A stretch of 64,000 nucleotides of DNA from Astragalus membranaceus (GCA_039519185.1 CM076846.1:107790442-107854441); one strand, 5' to 3'; positions 11,574-23,759 are shown, numbered from the stretch's first letter. The notes: generated by a model not told the origin, from the sequence alone. A program made the numbers and translations.

Positions 11574-12674
11574 TGTTGGACTATATGATAACCTTAGAGG
11601 GGGAGTCAATAAGGTTATACGCTAAAATTGAAATCTTTTTAATTTTCAAAGAATTAACGATGCACGTTTAAATCGAATGCGGAAAATAGGATTTAAACTA
11701 TATGCAATACCTAAGCAAGCTATAACTATGACAGATAGTGATATTGAATGCAATGCAATGATATCAAATATAACAATAAACAAATATAAACGAAAAACAA
11801 AGTAAAGAGAAGGGAAAGAGATCCACCGTAATTTTTATGAGGTTCGGGATAAAAGCCCTACGTCCTCGGCCTCCGGGTTTGCAACCTTTGGACTTGATAA
11901 CAACCACTATATAAGAAGAACTTCTTCAACGTCTTACAAGCAAGCAACTTCCCTATAGCTACCACACTAATCTCAATTTTCCCCAAATTGAGAACCCAAG
12001 CTCCCCGCTAAGGATTTCGCTAACAACTCAATCTCCCAGACTGAATTACCCAAGAACACTTCCCAGGATTTCACAACAACCAAGTAATAGATGAATACAA
12101 CCGAAAAACTATGATCCAATCACTCAAGCAGTATAACAGTATAGTAGTTGAGAGAGATGCGTGATTTGGATTTAGCGATGAAGAACTTGAAGAAACAATA
12201 TGACGGTGAGAGTTCTTTTCCTTGATTTTTGAGTTGTACGTCGTATGTCTCTCTCACGTGAAAAACCCTAAGTCCCTATTTATAGGGTTTGTAGAAATAT
12301 GACCGTTGGAACAATTTTTCACGTAAAAAAGGTGAGTAGTGAATCGATTCCTTGCTTGAAACAAATGGAGTGTAAATCGATTTATTTAGTCAACAGTAAT
12401 ATTTTAAAAAATCATCTCTCAACTATAAAAGTTATAGAACGGAAGTGATTGGATCTTACACGGTGTCCTATCGAAAGCAAATTAACACATAAGTCTTGAA
12501 CGCCAGAGTAGCTTCTCCTCCAAGCCGCTATACTTTAAGATATCCTGTTTTGGATTCATGAAGATATCCTGCTCTTTGATTCATGTCTTGTACTCTTGTT
12601 CAACTGTAATCATTAGTAGACAGATTGTAATTTGTTATCATACAAAACAAAGAGTGTTTGACCTTGGTTCAACA
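11574..12674 (-). repeat. SIRE copia 3' LTR
   Basis: This LTR has inverted ends TGTTGGA...TTCAACA. It is 1101 bp, shorter than its partner at 16971-18381 mainly because most of the AATCGATT block is deleted. The TATA box is on the minus strand at 12275-12284. It lies downstream of the polyprotein on the minus strand and next to a polypurine tract, so it is the 3' LTR. Confidence 0.9.
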
Positions 12675-12692
12675 AACTCCCCATTTTTGATG
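12675..12692 (-). other. SIRE polypurine tract
   Basis: Read on the minus strand, this is an A/G-rich tract ending AAATGGGGAGTT directly against the LTR end, the usual plus-strand priming site of a copia element. Confidence 0.75.
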
Positions 12693-12878
12693 ATAACAAA
12701 TTACCTTATGCATAGGGAGGCGATAAACAAGAAACAATAGCAAAAGCTCCCCCTAAGCATAAGCATAAAAATAATAAACTAAACCAGTAGAATAGCAATA
12801 GCCGTAAATAGCAGCAAGTATTTCTCCCCCTTTGTTTTCATTAAAAAAGAGGGAAAACACACAAGGCACATAATCACA

Positions 12879-13633
12879 TTATAAACTGGCAAAATCAAGC
12901 ATACCGAGCTCTCTCCGGATCTTACAAAATTGTGCTTCGGCTAGGGGTTTCGTGAAGATATCCGCTAGTTGGTCATCGGTGCCTACAAACTGTAATGCTA
13001 TGCTCCCCCTAGAGACATGGTCTCTAAAGAAATGGTGCCTTATGTCTATATGCTTAGTTCTAGAGTGTTGGATGGGGTTCTTAGCAATGTTAATGGCACT
13101 AGTGTTATCACATAGAATTGGAACATTTTCATATAACAAACCAAAATCCTCTAAAGTCTGTTTCATCCACAGAACTTGTGCAACGCAATATCCAACCGCC
13201 ACATATTCGGCTTCAGCGATGGACAAAGCAACACTATTCTTTTTTTTACTAGACCAGGAAGTCAAACAAGGCCCTAAGAAATGACAGGTTCCACTAGTAC
13301 TCTTCCTATCTAATGTACATCCACCAAATCAGCATCACAGAAACTGACCAAATCAAACCGACTCGATTTCGGGTACCACAATCCAAAATCTATGGTCCCC
13401 TTAACATATCTAAGAATCCTCTTTACAGCTTTTAAATGTGATTCTTTGGGACATGCTTGAAATCGAGCACATAAGCATACATCAAACACAATATCAGGTC
13501 GAGAAGCAGTTAAATACAAGAGACCACCGATCATACCTCGATACATCGTTTCATTGACTGGTTTACCTTGCTCGTCCTTATCCAACCTTGTTGCAGTCGC
13601 CATGGGAGTACCAATTTCCTTTGCATCACTCAT
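12879..13633 (-). pseudogene. SIRE copia polyprotein: RT tail and RNase H
   Basis: The frame at 13310-13633 carries the RT-RNase H linker (YRGMIGGLLYLTASRPDI...), and the frame at 12879-13265 carries the RNase H core, including SWSSKKKNSVALSIAEAEY, the CDNTSAI block and the closing DQLADIFTKPL motif, all typical of SIRE/Maximus copia. Two frames with a break near 13265-13310 show that the protein cannot be made intact. The RNase H would remove the RNA strand of the RNA/DNA hybrid during reverse transcription. The segment before 13633 follows directly on an RT that has lost about 35 residues. Confidence 0.85.
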
Positions 13634-14260
13634 GAGAAATTCAACTCCCCCATCATGCTCATCTCAAACTCGCTTGTCATCATTTCAGAAAACTCCTTGC
13701 ACAGATCATCATTAGTAGACCCAAAAATAATATCATCGACATAAATTTGAACTACTATGATATGTTTGCCCTTGGTTTTAAGGAATAAGGTAGAGTCAAT
13801 CTTACACTTTTTGAAACCATTTGCAATTAAATGTTTGCTTAGTCTCTCATACCAAGCTCTAGGAGCTTGTTTTAATCCATAAAGTGCTTTGTCAAGTTTG
13901 AAAACATGGTTTGGGTTTTTGAAATCTTCAAAACCAGGGGGTTGTTTTACATATACTTCTTTTTCTAAAAAACCATTTAGGAAGGCACTCTTGACATCCA
14001 TTTGGTGTAGTTTAAAGTCCATGCAACTAGCAAATGGCAATATTATATGAATGGACTCCAACCTAGCCAGCAAAAGTTTTTACAAGATTCACTCCTTCAA
14101 TTTGGTTAAAACCTTGAACAACTAAACGGCTTTTATTTAATAAAATAACACCATTTTCATCAAGTTTGTTGCGAAAAACCCATTCTGGATCAAATTGTTC
14201 AAGTTCCTTTTCCATTGACACCCATTCTGGATCATTTAAAGCTTCCTTAATATTGTTAGG
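13630..14260 (-). pseudogene. SIRE copia polyprotein: reverse transcriptase
   Basis: The region at 13630-14073 reads DVKSAFLNGFLEKEVYVKQPPGFE, then ALYGLKQAPRAWYERL and the intact catalytic box YVDDI. Sequence at 14074-14260 encodes the RT N-terminal part but is separated by a stop. After GELNFS the segment normally carrying the FFLGLQI motif and primer-grip area is missing, so the frame jumps into the next part at 13633. This is a deletion within the polymerase, so the copy is inactive although its YVDD box is intact. Confidence 0.85.
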
Positions 14261-14262
14261 AA

Positions 14263-15537
14263 CTATTTGAGAGACAAAGCACTATGAAAGCATAAATGAT
14301 TAAGAGAAGAACGAGTTTTTACCCCCTTTGATGGACTACCAATAATTTGCTCCATGGGATGATCTCGAACTAATTTCCAAGTTTTGGGCAAATCATCATG
14401 TGTTCTTCCTTGGAGATGGTCATCGATATCTTGGGGCTCTCGTTCCACTTCAGCTACTTCTTGAGGTTCCACTCTCACTTCTTGAGGTTCCACTCTCACC
14501 TCGGCTTCTTCCACACTTTCACTTTTTGATTCAGGTATTCTGTTTTTTATCACTTCAACCACTTCATCCTCATCATCAACTTTCTTAGCAAAAGGGTTAG
14601 TCTCATCAAAAGAAACATGTATTGATTCTTGCATACATTTATCAATTTTATTGTAAACAATATATGGTCTACTATGACTTGAATAACCCCTAAAAATACC
14701 TTCAAATGATTTTGCGTCAAACTTACCCAACTCATCTTTTGTGTTGAGAATGAAGCACTTACTTCCAAAAACCTTGAAGTATGAAATATTTGGAGCTCTA
14801 CCATTCCACAACTCGTATGGAGTCTTGTTAAGAGATGGCCTCAGGTATACCCGGTTGAGCACGTGACATGCTGTATCAACTGCATGACCCCAAAAATATT
14901 TGGGTAAGTTGTGCTCATTCAAAATTGGTCTGCCCATCTCTTGTATGGTTCTATTCTTCCTTTCCACCACACCGTTTTGTTGAGGAGTCCTTGCAGCTGA
15001 AAAGTTTTGATGAACACCATACTTTTCACACCAAGTCCTGAATGATGAATTTTCGTACTCTCCTCCATGATCACTTCTAATTTCCTTGATGGCTAAGCTT
15101 TTCTCATTCTGTAACTTTCTGCACAACTTAGCAAACTCATTAAAAGCATCACTTTTATTTGCAAGTAGAATGACCCAAGTATACCTAGAATAATCATCTA
15201 CAATCACGAAGACATACTTGGACCCTCCTAGACTTACAACATCAATTTCACCAAATAAATCAAGATGGAGCAATTTAAGCACATTGTTAGTGGAAATAAC
15301 CGATTTTGGATTGAAAGAAGATCTATGCAAGTTACCTAGCTGACATGCATCACACAATTGACAATTTTCATATTTCAACTTGGGTAGACCTCTAACATGC
15401 TCATTCTTACTCAACTTAGATAAATGTTCTATACTAGCATGTCCTAGACGTCTATGCCACAGATCCACATCATCAATCAAGGACGGCATGCATACAATAT
15501 CATTACTCACATTATCAAAATCAACATAATAACACAT
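14263..15537 (-). pseudogene. SIRE copia polyprotein: integrase
   Basis: A 424-residue open segment carries the HHCC zinc region (WHRRLGHAS...CQLCDACQLG) and the DDE core with HLDLFGEI, IRSDHGGEYENSS and the TPQQNGVVERKNRT block. A GKFDAKSFEGIFRGYS-type C-terminal part follows, with an acidic linker containing a small duplication (VRVEPQE twice). This is the longest intact piece of the element. It would insert the cDNA. It is cut off from the protease by a stop near 15537. Confidence 0.9.
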
Positions 15538-15842
15538 TTATCAACAGAAAAATGCACATCAAAATCACTATCACATAATTGGCTAACACTTAGCAAGTTA
15601 AATTTCACACCATCAACTAGTAAAGCATTTTTAATTTTGATTGTGTTTTCCTTACCCACAAAACCTTTACCTATTACTTGAGCATATTCATTGTTGGCAA
15701 ACTTTACAGATTCACTAGCTTTGTTGCTCAACTTCAAGAATAGTGAAGCATCACTAGTCATATGCCTTGAGCATTTACTATCAACCATCCACACATTTTT
15801 ATTCTTAGATGACTGACCAACCTGCAAAAGGAACATTAACAA
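15507..15842 (-). pseudogene. SIRE copia polyprotein: aspartic protease
   Basis: The segment carries the copia protease context WMVDSKCSRHMTSDASLF and LVDGVKFNLLSVSQLCDSDFDV. The usual DSG triad is DSK here, so the glycine after the catalytic aspartate and serine is replaced. It overlaps the integrase segment in another frame, marking a frame break. Confidence 0.8.
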
Positions 15843-16145
15843 CTAGTACGAGGTATCCAAATTTTGTTGGGTCCTTGGGGGTTAGTCATCAAGGGGTTTG
15901 TTTTCACAATCCACATTGGTTTCTTACAAGAAGGTATGTAGCTCAAGGTTGAAAGGTTTAGTTTTATGTAGCTCATTCTTCAACTTAGCTACCTCATTCT
16001 CAAGAGTCTCAATTTGAGTGAGCATGCTTTTGTTGCTCTTTGTCAAATTCTTAGATTTTACCAAAAGCGTTTCATGTTCATTATAAAGAGCTTCAAAACA
16101 TTTTGGTTGATCATCTCTTGTCTCATAACTGTCTTCTTTGTTGTA

Positions 16146-16953
16146 TCAAGATTTCTTTGAATAGTCACCCTTTCCAAGCTTGTTGAGTCTCACGAATTTT
16201 TTGAATTTCTTGGCAAACATAGCCATGTCTTCATCATCAAATGCTTCATCAGACTCAACCTCTTTCCTTGCCATCTTAAGAGTCTTAGCAGCAAGAGCAA
16301 GAGACTTCCTTTCTTTGACCGCTTCTTTTTCTTGAGCCTTTTTAGCGGCCAACACCACCTCAAATGCAAGAAGTGACCCAATCAAGTCTTCTTGAGGTAA
16401 AGTGCCAATATCTTTGGCTTCAGTGATAACACAAGTCTTAGGAAAGAACTCACTAGTCAAGGATGCAAGAATCTTCCCATTCAAATCTTTTGTTGAATAC
16501 TTCTCCCCAAGTGCTCTCAAGTTGTTCACTATCAGATTTAATCTTTGGTGCATAGTTTCAACAGATTCACCTTCCTTCATTTTGAAAGCTTCATACTCAA
16601 AAGTGAGAACTCTAATTTTTGTATCTTTCACTTGACTCGTGCCAACATGTGTTGCTTCCAAACAGTCCCAAATTTCTTTTGTTGTCTGACAATCTTTTAG
16701 CCTTCCATACTCTTCTTCACATAGAGATAAGTGAAGAATGTTCATTGCTTTGGCATTTAGAACTTTCTCAGCTCACTCAAGTCAATGGCATAAATATCTT
16801 CAATAGGTACTTCCTCATCTTTACCGGTAGCTTGAGATTTAGTAGTATCTCCGTCAACAGCAACACCAGGTTTAGTAATTTTGATTCTCATAGGAATAAG
16901 TGGTCCATCAACAATGATCCTCCATATAGTAATTTTGATTCTCATAGGAACAA
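16146..16953 (-). pseudogene. SIRE copia gag, truncated
   Basis: The 199-residue part at 16146-16745 contains the gag core (AKEIWD-like TTKEIWDCLEATHVGTSQVKDTKI...MKEGESVETMHQRLNLIVNNLRALG). The frame upstream (16757-16953) still encodes the start of gag, broken by stops at about 16745-16757. No CCHC zinc knuckle is visible between 15842 and 16146, so that piece is lost or degenerate. A GTAATTTTGATTCTCATAGG word is repeated at about 16876 and 16929, an internal duplication in the N-terminal part. Confidence 0.8.
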
Positions 16954-16955
16954 CA

Positions 16956-16968
16956 GCTACTAATACCA
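16956..16968 (-). other. SIRE primer binding site
   Basis: The minus strand reads TGGTATTAGTAGC right after the 5' LTR. This is a diverged match to the initiator-methionine tRNA binding site TGGTATCAGAGC. Confidence 0.65.
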
Positions 16969-16970
16969 AT

Positions 16971-18381
16971 TGTTGGACTTAACCTTAGAGGGGGGGTGAA
17001 TAAGGTTATACGGAAAAATTGAAATCTTTTTAATTTTCAAAAAATTAACGATGCACGTTTAAATCGAATGCGGGAAATAGGATTTAAACTATATGCAATA
17101 CCTAAGCAAGCTATAACTATGATAGAACCAGTTAGAGTGATATTGAAAGCTAACCACACTATTATCAAATATAACGATAAACAAATAGTGATATTGAACG
17201 CAGCGCAATGATATCAAATATAACAATAAACAAATGTAAACAAAAAACAAAGTAAAGAGAAGGGAAAGAGATACACCGTAATTTTTACGAGGTTCGGGAT
17301 AAAAGCCCTACGTCCTCGGCCTCCGGCTTTGCAACCTTTGGACTTGATAAAAACCACTATATGAGAAGAACTTATTCAATGTCTTACAAGCAAGAAACTT
17401 CCCTATAGCTACCACACCAATCTCAATTTTCCCTAAATTGAGAACCCAAGCTCCCCACTAAGGATTTCGCTAACAACTCTATCTCCCTGATTGAATTACC
17501 CAAGAACACTTCCCAGGATTTCACAACAACCAAATAATAGATGAATACAACTGAAAAACTATGATCCAATCACTCAAGCAGTATAACAGTATAGTAGTTG
17601 AGAGAGATGAGAGAATTGGATTTAACGATGAGAAATATGACCTTTGGAAAAAATGGAATGTAAATCGACTTATTTAGTCAAAATGTGACCGTTGAAATAA
17701 GAAGAGAATCGATTATTTGCTTAAAAAAGAGTGTATGGAAATCGATTCATTTCTTGAGAAATAGGAAGTTGAAAATCGATTATTGGCTTGTTAAAATAAG
17801 GAGGAAATCGATTTTTGTGCTTCACAATAGCAAGAGGAGAATCGATTTCATGCCTATGGGAAACAGGTGAGGAATCGATTATAGTTTTACACAAGGAAGT
17901 GAGAAATCGATTCCTAGCCTTAAAAGAAGGAGGGAAATCGATTTCTTACTTTAAACAAGGAAGCTAGAAATCGATTTCTAGCTTATAAAAGGACTTTAAA
18001 ATCGATTTTCTTCTTAACTTTGCAAAAATCATTTTCTCATGCTACGTGCCTACCTATTAGGTTTTTATATAAAAGATTTTTTTCAAGCTTTTAACACAAC
18101 AGTAATATTTTAAAAAATCATCTCTCAACTATAAAAGTTATAAAACGGAAGCGATTGGATCTTACACGGTGTCCTATCGAAAGCAAATTAACACATAAGT
18201 CTTGAACGCCAGAGTAGCTTCTCCTCCAAGCCGCTATACTTTAAGATATCCTGCTTTTTGATTCATGAAGATATCCTGCTCTTTGATTCATGTCCTGTAC
18301 TCTTGTTCAACTGTAACCATTAGTAGACAGATTGTAATTTGTTATCATACAAAACAAAGAGTGTGTGACCTTGGTTCAACA
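16971..18381 (-). repeat. SIRE copia central LTR (5' LTR of the coding copy)
   Basis: The ends are TGTTGGACTT...GGTTCAACA, 1411 bp. It holds an AATCGATT block at 17664-18010 but lacks the TATA segment seen in the sister LTRs because of a deletion near 17630. Its right edge is followed not by genomic flank but by SIRE polypurine-tract sequence at 18382, so this LTR is shared by two elements in tandem. Confidence 0.9.
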
Positions 18382-18460
18382 AACTCCCCATTTTTGATGA
18401 TAACAAATTACCTTATGCATAGGGAGGTGATAAACAAGAAACAATAGCAAAAGCTCCCCC
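18382..18460 (-). other. SIRE 3' internal fragment (tandem remnant)
   Basis: About 80 bp match 12675-12755, the internal sequence next to the 3' LTR including the polypurine tract. It then jumps at CCCCCTA into the middle of an LTR. It is the scar of a second, almost fully deleted internal domain. Confidence 0.85.
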
Positions 18461-18883
18461 TAAAAGCCCTGCGTCCTCGGCCTCCGGGTTTGCAACCTTT
18501 GGACTTGATAACAACCACTATATAAGAAGAACTTCTTCAACGTCTTACAAGCAAGTAACTTCCCTATAGCTACCACACCAATCTCAATTTTCCCCAAATT
18601 GAGAACCCAAGCTCCCCGCTAAGGATTTCGCTAACAACTCAATCTCCCAGATTGAATTACCCAAGAACACTTCCCAGGATTTCACAACATCCAAGTAATA
18701 GATGAATACAACCGAAAAACTATGATCCAATTACTCAAGCAGTATAACAGTATAGTAGTTGAGAGAGATGAGTGATTTGGATTTAACGATGAAGAACTTG
18801 AAGAAACAATATGACGGTGAGAATTCTTTCCATTGATTTTTGAGTTGTGCGTCGTATGTCTCTCTCACGTGAAAAACCCTAAC
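18461..18883 (-). repeat. Third SIRE LTR, first part
   Basis: It matches the LTR interior from the GCCCTGCGTCCTCGGCC block to GAAAAACCCTAAC. It is interrupted at 18884 by G2 and continues at 27524. Confidence 0.85.
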
Positions 18884-19328
18884 TGTAACACCCCGGTATT
18901 TCTATCTACTAAAAATACCCAAGTGCACCATAGTAACACATCAGAGATACACAATTCCTGCCTAAATACTGAATATCGCAACATAGTTCAACTGAATAAC
19001 AACACAGCGGTCTTAACACAAATAAGACCATAAACTGCCAGCAACTATAGTACTCAGTATCGTACAAGAAAGCGGAAGAAAATACATAATACCACATCAT
19101 AGTGTCGTAGTACACAGACAACAAAGAGAATATAAACTTAAACATAAAGCTAAGTCTTCAGTAGCCAGTCCGAGGGCAACCTGCTCGTGCCTCTGTGGAT
19201 CTCCTCTTTCCCTGTTTCTCTGTAAAACAACAACAATGGATTGGGTGAGACAACTTGTCTCAGTGAGTTCTACCGAGACCCCTACTCGCACTCTCGGTTC
19301 AATTATAAAATCATTTTAATTCAATACG

Positions 19329-19618
19329 GCATCGGCTGCGCGAACGCTACCCCCGATGGACCGCATAAAACATTTTAACAGATTACCGCTGACGCGAACG
19401 AAGAACCCGGTAACCTGTTAGTTTAGTACGATACCGCTGACGCGAACGAAGAACCCGGTATCGCATAAAAACAATCACACAAAAACAGATTACCGCTGAC
19501 GCGAACGAAGAACCCGGTAACCTGTTAGTTTAGTACGATACCGCTAACGCGAACGAAGAACCCGGTAAACGTACTACAAACAACATAACACCGCTGACGC
19601 GAACGCTGCAAGCCGGTG
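19329..19618. repeat. Array of six covarying stem-loops in G2 LTR
   Basis: Six units share a loop of the type CTGACGCGAACGAAGAAC. Their flanks pair with each other and differ between units. The pairs are CATCGG/CCGATG (19330-19335 with 19353-19358), TTACCG/CGGTAA (19383-19388 with 19408-19413), CGATACCG/CGGTATCG (19429-19436 with 19456-19463), TTACCG/CGGTAA (19490-19495 with 19515-19520), TACCG/CGGTA (19539-19543 with 19563-19567) and CACCG/CGGTG (19589-19593 with 19614-19618). Because stems change on both sides together, pairing seems to be conserved. The array lies in the likely transcribed leader. Confidence 0.8.
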
Positions 19619-20024
19619 AACCCCCCTACCAATAGTACATTCTCCTATTGGCATGGAGCCTAGGTAAGAGGATCATGACTCCCTCCCCCTAGTATGTTAC
19701 AACATAGGGTCGTCACCCAACTCGATATATAAACATATATCTACAGTACTATGAACCCACGGTCCATCAAATTAGACAATCAATGAAACACTTAATCCAC
19801 ATTTTCTTTTTATAAAAACCAAGTTCACACTCGCACTCTAGTTGACCACTTTTCGACACAATTTTCAATATCAAAAACAGTTCATTTTGCCTTAAAAATA
19901 GAATATTCAGTTAGGCCTCTGAATAAGCTTTCCAACGCATCTTAGAACACCTCAATCGGGTTCCCGGATCAAAAGTTATCGCGAAACGAAAAACAGTGTT
20001 TGGTTGCTGAAATTCTGCCAACTG

Positions 20025-20120
20025 GCGCGCGAGTGGCGCGCGGCGCGCAAACGGCGCGCGAGTGGCGCGCGGCGCGCAAACGGCGCGCGAACGGCGCGCA
20101 AACGGCGCGCAAACGGCGCG
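20025..20120. repeat. GGCGCGC(A/G)A word array in G2 3' LTR
   Basis: Tandem copies of GGCGCGCGAGT and GGCGCGCAAAC make up a near-perfect GC array next to the conserved block. The partner LTR has a shorter version at 26221-26290, which accounts for the main length difference between the two otherwise nearly identical LTRs. Confidence 0.85.
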
Positions 20121-21354
20121 TGGACTGGCAGTAAGGGGCCTGTCAAGTGCAGAATTTTGCGATTTTCGCGAAATCCGCTATTCCGCTCAATTCCGATTCT
20201 TGTTCCGATTAAAAACAGATTTGACAGCCATAAAAACAATTCCAATCAAAGTCACGCAATCATTCAAGTCAATCAAAAACTCATTCAAAACAGATTTTAT
20301 CAAAAACGACATAGTTTTCCGAATAACGGTTTTAAATCAAAATCTCTCGAATCAAATCACCAAAAATTCCATTTTTAACGCGACGCGACCCGAGACTCGC
20401 TCCGATCGATTCCTAATCCGAAACAGACAATATCCAGAAATATTCCAGTCCAGCGAAAGCGATAAAACAGTTAATTAATAAATTCGAAAAACGAAAATCC
20501 TAAACGTGAGTAGAACTCACCCTTGAAGCGTGAACCACGTACGGCCGAATCCACCGAGTAACCACACGAACATTCCCCGCTCCGGCGACATCCAATCCGC
20601 TTCCAAAGCTTTCCACTCGATCGCGAAACCTCATTTTGACCGAAATACCGATTTCCCCGAAATTCTCCACGGACACTATTCATCATCTTCCTCCTCTAAC
20701 CTCCATGACACTATTCACCAAAACCCCAAATCACCCAACTCGCTTCCAATCTTTCAATCGAACCTCAATCAACGATCCATCATCCTTGGGTTCGCTCCTA
20801 ACCGAACCTAAACCTTCAAAACCAACCCAAAATCGGATTTCCCACAAAAGCTCCAAAAAAACGAAAATGGCCAAGTGAGAGAGAGTGAGCTGATCGTCAC
20901 GAAATTGGTACCAAAACGAAGAGGAAGTAGCGATGAACATTTTTCGTGTTGGACGGAAGTCGTTTCGGCGAAGTCTCTCACTCCCTCTTCTCTTCTCCCT
21001 CACGCCATCTCTCTCTTTTTCTCTTCTTTCTCTCTTTTCTTCTCTCTGTTTCTCAGTTTCTTTCTTTCTTTCAATTCCTTTCTTTCTTTTAATTTCTTTC
21101 TTTCCTCTCACATGCACACACGTATACACAAATATATTTATTTAGTATATTTGTTGTAACACGGTCAATTTACCATATTGATCGAAATCTCCTATTTCGA
21201 TTCCAAAACTTCCTTGGTCCGTATTATCCGGTTAACGATTCGATGACAACCGATAAATAATTTTAGCACTCAATAAATTTACCAGTCGAGTACTAAATTA
21301 GCTTAATTGGGTTAACATCCAAATAATTTCATTAATTATTTTGGGGATGTTACA

Positions 21355-21370
21355 TTCTCCCCAACTTGAA
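21355..21370 (-). other. G2 polypurine tract
   Basis: The minus strand reads CTTTCAAGTTGGGGAGAA up to the LTR, a typical plus-strand primer site. Confidence 0.8.
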
Positions 21371-21639
21371 AGAATTTTGTCCTCAAAATTTTGCTAAGTA
21401 TTTCATCCGACTACCCGAGAATCGACATTCTCAGAAAGGTTTAAGTTGCTGGAAAACAATTTCGAACTAACGAAATGAGCGTAGGAACTCTTCCCAAGTT
21501 GGCACATCAATCTCCAAGTATGATCCACTACTACCTTGATACGAACTCTCTGGTCACGCATCTACACGAGAAACTCATCATTTGCCTACATCGGCTCGGC
21601 ACCGCATTTGAAAACACTTCTGAAGCTTCATTCCTCACT

Positions 21640-21964
21640 TGCTCCCCAACTTTGATTAATTTAAATCAAAGGGTCTAATATAAGACACTTGATAGAAATA
21701 CAGGTTGAAAATGAGATCCACGAACTGGTACTCCTTGGTAGAGGAAAAAAAAAAAACAAACACGATCTCCTCGAAGGGTGTAAACACGTTCTCAACAAAT
21801 CTTCTAAAGTCCATAACAGTTCCCGTACACATTGAAAAACGTGACGGGGAGTCACTTGTGACTCGCCCCCAAGATTTTGAGATAACACTTTTCAAAAGAA
21901 GATGAAATGAGGATTTACCAGAGACGTTTATCTTAAACGTAGAAATAAACCGCGGGGACATCAA
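21640..21964 (-). pseudogene. G2 integrase relic
   Basis: Two overlapping minus frames at 21656-21964 and 21661-21888 contain weak remnants of the gypsy integrase core: a TLEDLLRTC-like helix after the catalytic glutamate region in one frame and a FVDLIFN...SYIRPFDL-like stretch in the other. Several frame breaks and an A-run at 21748-21759 disrupt it. No HHCC zinc motif and no full DDE set can be seen, and the interval between here and RNase H (21965-22421) shows nothing recognisable. The call rests on short motif similarity. Confidence 0.45.
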
Positions 21965-22421
21965 ATAAACTTGAAAACAATGAAAATCACCTCTGTTGTT
22001 CTCAAAACAACTTTCAAACAGAACTCAGAGTTCTTTTTTCCTCTATTGCAACTTCATCACGAGGTTTTTATCAACGACACACTGGATTCCTTTCCAAATT
22101 AGTCCATAGCGTTGAGAACTTCTCCTCAACCTAAATAATCCTCCTAGGATTTTCTTCCTCAATCAGATTTTATTAACCTCCTGATTCGTTCCCAAAATTA
22201 ACCCTAGCATGCGGGTTTTCACAAAAATTATTTTTCAAAACTATCACGCCGCACACCAAGCTTCACTTCGGAAATTTCAGCTACTTGCAAGCAGATCCAT
22301 CAATTAATCCTTTGATGGTTATTCGCAACGTGAAAACAATCAGCAGTTACCTCATTTACATAACCGTATTCACGTTCGACTTGTCAAACGGAATTTCGTA
22401 AGACAATCTCATTGTCAACCT

Positions 22422-22637
22422 TCACCAAGGAGAGGTTAATAAACTAATATCTCGCCACCAAAGTGGAAACTTATGGATGTACTCCAATTTAGATCTAAAA
22501 GACTCTAACAATCCCATTTCTTGCAGCATCAACTCTGCTATGTGAATGAATTTCCTATTACTCGCATCAGCTACAACATTGGGATTTCCTGGATAATACT
22601 TCAACCCGAAGTCATAATCCTTCAGAATTCTACACAC
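22422..22637 (-). pseudogene. G2 RNase H C-terminal piece
   Basis: The short frame carries LKDYDFGLKYYPGNPNVVADAS, the end of the RNase H domain of Tekay/Del chromoviruses. The sequence between 22640 and 23009 still shows RNase H-like fragments in other frames but is broken. A similar, more decayed block in G1 lies near 6270-6345. Confidence 0.75.
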
Positions 22638-23008
22638 TTCTCTGCCTGCTATTCAGTTCCTCTGATCAAACAGATACTTTAAACTTTTGTGATCACTAAA
22701 GACTTCGAAACGAGACCCATACAGGTAACGTCTCCAAATCTTCAGTGCATACACAATCGATGCCAATTACAAATCATGAGTCGGATAACTCTCTTCATGA
22801 GTCTTCAATTATCTGGACGCATAAGCTACCTCTTGTTGATTCTGCACAAGAACACATCCTAAATCCTTCCCAGAAGCATCGCTGTAAATTTGGAATCTCA
22901 AAGACGGATCTGGAAGAATCAGGATTGGAGCAGAAGTCAACCAAACCTTCAATTCTTGAAAACATTCTTCACAATCAGCACCCTGCGTAAACGGTTGACC
23001 CTTACGAG

Positions 23009-23759
23009 TTAACCGTGTAAGTGGAAAACTAACTGTGAGAACCCTTGAACAAATCTCTTATAGTAACCGGCTAGACTTAGAAAACTTCTGATTTCAGTGA
23101 CTGACGTTGGTCGTTCCCAGTTCAACACAGCTCCCTCCTTACTGGGATCCACCGCAACTCCCAATTGGGAAATCACGCATTCCAAAAACTTCACTTCCGA
23201 CATCCAGAAGTCACTCTTCGACGGCTTAGAATACAATTTCTTCTCTTGGAGTACGTTCAGAATAACGCGGAGATGTTGGGCATGCTCCCCAATAGTCTTA
23301 GAGTACACCAAGATATCATAAATGAAAACTACCACAAACCGATCCAAGTAAGGGTGGGAAACCCTGTTCATGTAATCCATGAATACCGCTGGAGCATTAG
23401 TCAAACCGAAGGGCATCACTGCAAACTCGTAATGTCCATACCAAGTACGGAAGGCTGTCTTCGGAATATCTAAGGCTCTAACTTTTATTTGATGATGTCC
23501 TGACCTCAGATCAATTTTAGAAACACTGCAGCACCTCAAATTGCTCAAGCAAATCGTCTATCCTTGGTAAGGGATATTTATTCCTGATCGTCACTTTGTT
23601 GAGTTGTCGATAATCAATGCACGATCTCATGCTACCATTTTTCCTTTTGACTAACCACACCAGAGCACTCCTTAGCGAAGTACTCGGTCGAATGAATTTC
23701 TTTAACATCGACTCTTCAAGTCGAGACTCCATTTCCTTTAATTCTAAAGGAACATTCAA
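23009..23759 (-). pseudogene. G2 reverse transcriptase
   Basis: Two frames (23517-23759 and 23009-23548) together cover the RT: the start MNVPLELKEMESRLEE, the CIDYRQLNKVTIRNKYPLPRID block, the SKIDLRSGHHQI block, then MPFGLTNAPAVFMDYMN. The catalytic YxDD-type box reads FIYDILVYS, so the first catalytic aspartate is replaced by tyrosine (codon 23318-23320). A frame break lies near 23520-23540. With that aspartate gone the enzyme would be inactive even without the frame break. Confidence 0.88.

Larger units (their letters stand above)
18884..21354 (-). repeat. G2 3' LTR
   Basis: The ends are TGTAACACCCCGG...GGGGATGTTACA, 2471 bp. From right to left (transcription sense) it holds a TATA-like AT-rich stretch near 21125-21145, a GA-rich leader at 20980-21100, a GC-rich word array at 20025-20120, a conserved block at 19916-19991, and a hairpin array at 19329-19618. 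Confidence 0.92.

Noticed and set aside
19329..19618. Simple tandem repeat only
   Set aside because: Simple duplication does not explain why both stem arms change together between units; kept as a structured array.
20731..21145. Open frames in the CT/GA-rich part of the G2 LTR, both strands (also 26900-27328)
   Set aside because: Low-complexity translations of a leader tract inside an LTR; duplicated only because the LTRs are duplicated.
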